Below are positions 61,258-64,000 of a DNA stretch of 64,000 bases, one piece after another (the stretch's first letter is position 1; every line of letters begins with the position of its first letter). Under the pieces are notes generated by a model that made no database searches, was not told the origin of the DNA, and saw nothing but the letters and a program-made list of their open reading frames with translations. The DNA lies in contig NZ_OU957226.1 of NCBI RefSeq assembly GCF_918731615.1, forward strand, positions 62,001 to 126,000, read 5' to 3'. The position numbers and the translations under genes are program-made. The stretch is from Flavobacterium sp. CECT 9288. GTDB lineage: Bacteria > Bacteroidota > Bacteroidia > Flavobacteriales > Flavobacteriaceae.

Positions 61258-61548
61258 ATGGCAGTACACATTACATACAATTCTGGAGTTTATGAAATTA
61301 AAGGATTGTTGACTTCAGAAAACAGTGTATATTTAGAAAATCATTTAAACTGTTTATTGTCAAGGTTAAACGGACTAGTGGTTTCATTTGAAAAAGTAGA
61401 GGCAATGGATGCGTATACAACCAAAAATATTCTTGCCATATACGATAAAGCCCAAAAAGATGAAAAACCTTTTTTTATAATTGGTAGAAAAAATAAATGT
61501 ATTTCGGCCTGTTTTGATGCACTTGGCTCAACTGATGTGTTACTGTAA
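61258..61548 (+). CDS. STAS-like small protein without the usual phospho-serine motif
   Basis: This 96-residue protein has an STAS-type pattern of alternating strands and helices (GLLTSENSVYLENHLNCLL, GLVVSFEKVEAMDAYTTKNILAIYDKA). Anti-sigma-factor antagonists usually have Asp-Ser at the start of the third helix. Here the stretch reads MDAYTTKN, so any regulatory phosphorylation would have to be on threonine. It precedes the flippase gene by about 24 nt and may regulate polysaccharide secretion post-translationally. Confidence 0.75.
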   Translation: MAVHITYNSGVYEIKGLLTSENSVYLENHLNCLLSRLNGLVVSFEKVEAMDAYTTKNILAIYDKAQKDEKPFFIIGRKNKCISACFDALGSTDVLL

Positions 61549-61572
61549 TATTGAATTAATAATGTGTCTCAA

Positions 61573-62853
61573 ATGAAACTACTTGCAAGTATTACCTCAA
61601 AAATACCCAAAAAACTAGGTCCTGAGCAGCTTTTTATGTTGACCATATTATTGGTAAACGGAGGGAATTATTTGTACAATCTTATTTTGGGGAGGCTTTT
61701 AGGTCCCGAGGCATTTTCTGATGCGGCTATATTAATTACACTCTTACTGATACTTTCTTTTGTTGGGATGACTTTTCAAATAGTTGCTGCAAAATATGCT
61801 GTTCTTTTTCAAGAGAACAAGTTGTTATTGTTTCTTAAATTTATTTTGAAATATGCTGTTATACTTGGCATTATTCTAGGTTTTGGCATTGTGTTTTTTC
61901 ACAAGGAACTTCAAGCACTTTTTCATACTCAAACCGCCTCTATGTTTTATATTTTTGGTTTTGGTGTTCCCTTGTATTTTGTCATGAGTGTAAATAGGGG
62001 TTTGTATCAAGGTCAAAACAACCTTTCTCGATTAGCTACTACTTACCAAACCGAAATGGGGAGCAGGTTGCTATTTACAATTCCGTTCTTATTGATTTTG
62101 CCTTCAATTCCTAGTTCTGTTGTAGTTGCTATAGGTATTTTACTGTCTTTTGTAGCTGGATTACTTCCATTTCAAAAAACAATTTTTAGTAAAGTTGAGG
62201 CTAATAGCAATGCTAGTATCAATCACAAATCTATTGTGGTGTTTTTTGCGTTGACAGCGTTTTATGAGTGTACACAAATCATTATTAATAATAGTGATAT
62301 TATACTTGTCAAGCATTTTTTTAATAACAAAGATGCGGGTTTGTATGCATCACTTGCCTTAATAGGGCGCGTGGTGTATTTTGTGGCTTGGATGTTTGTA
62401 ATGCTTTTGTTACCTAAAGTGATTCAAATGAAAAAAGACAATCAGGATACGCTTCCTATTTTGCTTAAATATGTGAGTTATATTGTGGTTTTATCTTCCT
62501 TTATTGTTTTGTTTACCGCTATATTTCCAAATTTCGTAGTGCAAATCATGTTTGGTAAAGCTTATGTTTCTATCTCTTACTTACTTTGGAAGTATGCGCT
62601 TGCAACCTCACTTTTTGCAGTGGCTAATATTTTTGCCTACTACTATTTATCCTTGAATCAATATGTTCCTGTTGTTGTATCGGCAGTTTTGGGATGTACA
62701 CAAATTGTTTTAATTATTTTTTACCATAACTCTTTGGAGCAAGTGGTTCACATGCAAATTATTGCCATGGTAACTTTACTTTTTTTCCAGTTGCTTTACT
62801 TTATTTATAAAAACCGATTCGAACACAATAAAAAAACCAGCGCCTTAGTATAA
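61573..62853 (+). CDS. Polysaccharide flippase (Wzx/MOP superfamily)
   Basis: The protein has about twelve membrane helices and a start typical of oligosaccharide flippases (GPEQLFMLTILLVNGGNYLYNLILGRLLGPEAF). It would flip lipid-linked saccharide units across the inner membrane. The ATG at 61573 is preferred, but a GTG at 61564 in the same frame cannot be excluded. The glycosyltransferase gene follows 17 nt later, so both are probably co-transcribed with the STAS gene. Confidence 0.88.
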   Translation: MKLLASITSKIPKKLGPEQLFMLTILLVNGGNYLYNLILGRLLGPEAFSDAAILITLLLILSFVGMTFQIVAAKYAVLFQENKLLLFLKFILKYAVILGIILGFGIVFFHKELQALFHTQTASMFYIFGFGVPLYFVMSVNRGLYQGQNNLSRLATTYQTEMGSRLLFTIPFLLILPSIPSSVVVAIGILLSFVAGLLPFQKTIFSKVEANSNASINHKSIVVFFALTAFYECTQIIINNSDIILVKHFFNNKDAGLYASLALIGRVVYFVAWMFVMLLLPKVIQMKKDNQDTLPILLKYVSYIVVLSSFIVLFTAIFPNFVVQIMFGKAYVSISYLLWKYALATSLFAVANIFAYYYLSLNQYVPVVVSAVLGCTQIVLIIFYHNSLEQVVHMQIIAMVTLLFFQLLYFIYKNRFEHNKKTSALV

Positions 62854-62870
62854 AACCAAATTTAAGACAC

Positions 62871-64000
62871 ATGAAACTAGCCGTAATTACAGCTTTCCCA
62901 CCCAGCAAAGTAACCTTGAATGAATATGGATATCACTTAGTTAAAAATTTTGCACAAAAAAATGAAATTTCAGAAGTGATTTTGCTGTGTGATAAAACTC
63001 AAGATGCCAAGCAACTGGACTTTAAAAACAGTGATAAAGTGAAGGTGAGGGAATGCTGGTCATTTAATAGTTACACCAACATTATTTCTATCATGGATGC
63101 CATACGTGCTGAAAAACCTGATGCTGTTTTAATTAATTTACAGTTCATGAAATTTGGCGATAAAAAGGTTCCAGCGGCTTTAGGACTCTTAATTCCATGG
63201 ATTTTAAGAATGAATTCTATCCCAACAGTTTCTCTATTGCACAATATTCTTGAGCAAGTAGATCTAGAAAGTGCCGGATTTACAGATAATAAATTAGCGC
63301 AGCGATTTTATAATTTCGTAGGGACTTCATTAACTAAATTTATACTAAAATCGGATGTTGTGGCCGTTACTATCAATAAATATGTAGATGTATTGGTAAA
63401 GAAATACAATGTAAATAATGTTATAGTAATTCCACACGGAACTTTTGATACCATTGACGAACCTTCGTTTGATTTGGTTCCAGGACCCAAACAAATTATG
63501 GCTTTTGGAAAGTTTGGAACTTACAAAAAAGTTGAAATATTAATTGAGGCAGCAATTCTTATAAGACAACACAATTCAGAACCGATAGAAGTAGTTATTG
63601 CAGGAACTGATAGTCCTAATACTCCTGGTTACTTAAAAGGAGTTCAAGAAAAATACAAAGACACGCCAGGGATTAGATTTACTGGATATGTTGAAGAAAA
63701 AGATGTACCAGTTATTTTTGGTGACAGTACTGTTGTTGCTTTTCCATATACATCTACCACGGGAAGTTCAGGAGTGTTGCATCAAGCAGGAAGTTATGGT
63801 AAGGCTGTGGTAATGCCAGACTTGGGCGATCTTGCTTTATTAGTTGAAGAAGAAGGGTACAAAGGCGAGTTTTTTAATCCAGAAAGTGCCGCTTCACTGG
63901 CCGCCGCTCTTGAAAAAATAATCAATAACGATGAAAACCGTAAGGCTATTGCCATGCAAAATTTTATAGCTGCTAGCGCCTTATCTATGGGAACTATTAC
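62871..64000 (+). CDS. Family 4 (GT-B) glycosyltransferase, 3' end outside the window
   Basis: The frame begins MKLAVITAFPPSKVTLNEYG at 62871 and is open to the right edge, giving at least 376 residues. The N-terminal half has LLHNILEQVD. The C-terminal half has GYVEEKDVPVIFGDSTVVAFPYTSTTGSSGVLHQAGSYGKAVV, a group 1 glycosyltransferase donor-site pattern. It follows a flippase gene by 17 nt. The sugar donor and acceptor are unknown. Confidence 0.88.
   Translation, partial: MKLAVITAFPPSKVTLNEYGYHLVKNFAQKNEISEVILLCDKTQDAKQLDFKNSDKVKVRECWSFNSYTNIISIMDAIRAEKPDAVLINLQFMKFGDKKVPAALGLLIPWILRMNSIPTVSLLHNILEQVDLESAGFTDNKLAQRFYNFVGTSLTKFILKSDVVAVTINKYVDVLVKKYNVNNVIVIPHGTFDTIDEPSFDLVPGPKQIMAFGKFGTYKKVEILIEAAILIRQHNSEPIEVVIAGTDSPNTPGYLKGVQEKYKDTPGIRFTGYVEEKDVPVIFGDSTVVAFPYTSTTGSSGVLHQAGSYGKAVVMPDLGDLALLVEEEGYKGEFFNPESAASLAAALEKIINNDENRKAIAMQNFIAASALSMGTI

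Overview
The window reads as chromosomal DNA of a Flavobacterium-like member of the Bacteroidota. The evidence is the low GC content, -7 boxes of the form TAnnTTTG with few clear Shine-Dalgarno sites, GLPGLI proteins, a DnaE polymerase carrying its own proofreading domain, a long Ala/Glu-rich tail on ribosomal protein S16, and flavobacterial double-glycine peptide leaders. No rRNA genes, CRISPR arrays, transposases or integrases were seen. Two identical tRNA-Asp genes are present. Two genes run off the edges: a LysE-type exporter on the left and a glycosyltransferase on the right.

Layout. 1-3044 holds a LysE exporter, an alkyltransferase-like protein, and iron-sulfur genes (Mrp/ApbC, NifU C-domain, 2Fe-2S ferredoxin). 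3168-9285 is a tight operon combining a pyruvoyl AdoMet decarboxylase, a membrane-anchored aminopropyltransferase, DUF4178 and DUF350 membrane proteins, a Tat-type flavoprotein and a polytopic membrane protein; it looks like a membrane-linked polyamine pathway. 9348-12390 (minus) holds a metallophosphoesterase, a DUF3050 protein and glutaryl-CoA dehydrogenase. 12570-20557 is a peptide secretion cassette: a TPR/AraC membrane regulator, three double-glycine peptide precursors (two Cys-rich), a VKOR-thioredoxin oxidase with a dead C39-like domain, a C39-peptidase ABC transporter and an HlyD adaptor. 20532-27551 is a rearranged patch: a broken, diverged trmN6 fragment, an outer-membrane receptor-like gene, a decayed and an intact GLPGLI gene, a small secreted protein, about 1 kb without genes, and an intact trmN6. 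27649-34964 holds a four-helix-bundle gene between inverted repeats, rimM, rpsP, an RRM protein and the leuCDAB operon. 35661-50911 is mostly housekeeping: dnaE, an outer-membrane barrel, trxA, a DUF58 protein, two tRNA-Asp genes, membrane proteins, a glycosyltransferase, ruvC, hemW and a cyclase. 51396-58572 is a multistep phosphorelay. 59044-64000 is a likely exopolysaccharide locus.

Three regions deserve most attention. First, the phosphorelay: an HNOBA/multi-PAS histidine kinase, a FIST (possibly NosP-like) sensor, a second kinase, an HPt protein, a lone receiver and a LytTR response regulator. About 500 bp downstream lies a direct repeat with LytTR-site sequence and spacing, then a -7 box and a terminator but no ORF, which suggests a LytTR-controlled small RNA of about 170 nt. 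Second, the peptide cassette, where a disulfide-forming VKOR-thioredoxin protein sits beside precursors with even numbers of core cysteines and no visible RiPP-modifying enzyme. Third, the partial trmN6 duplication, which marks the boundary of an acquired or rearranged segment. All readings come from inspection; no database search was possible.
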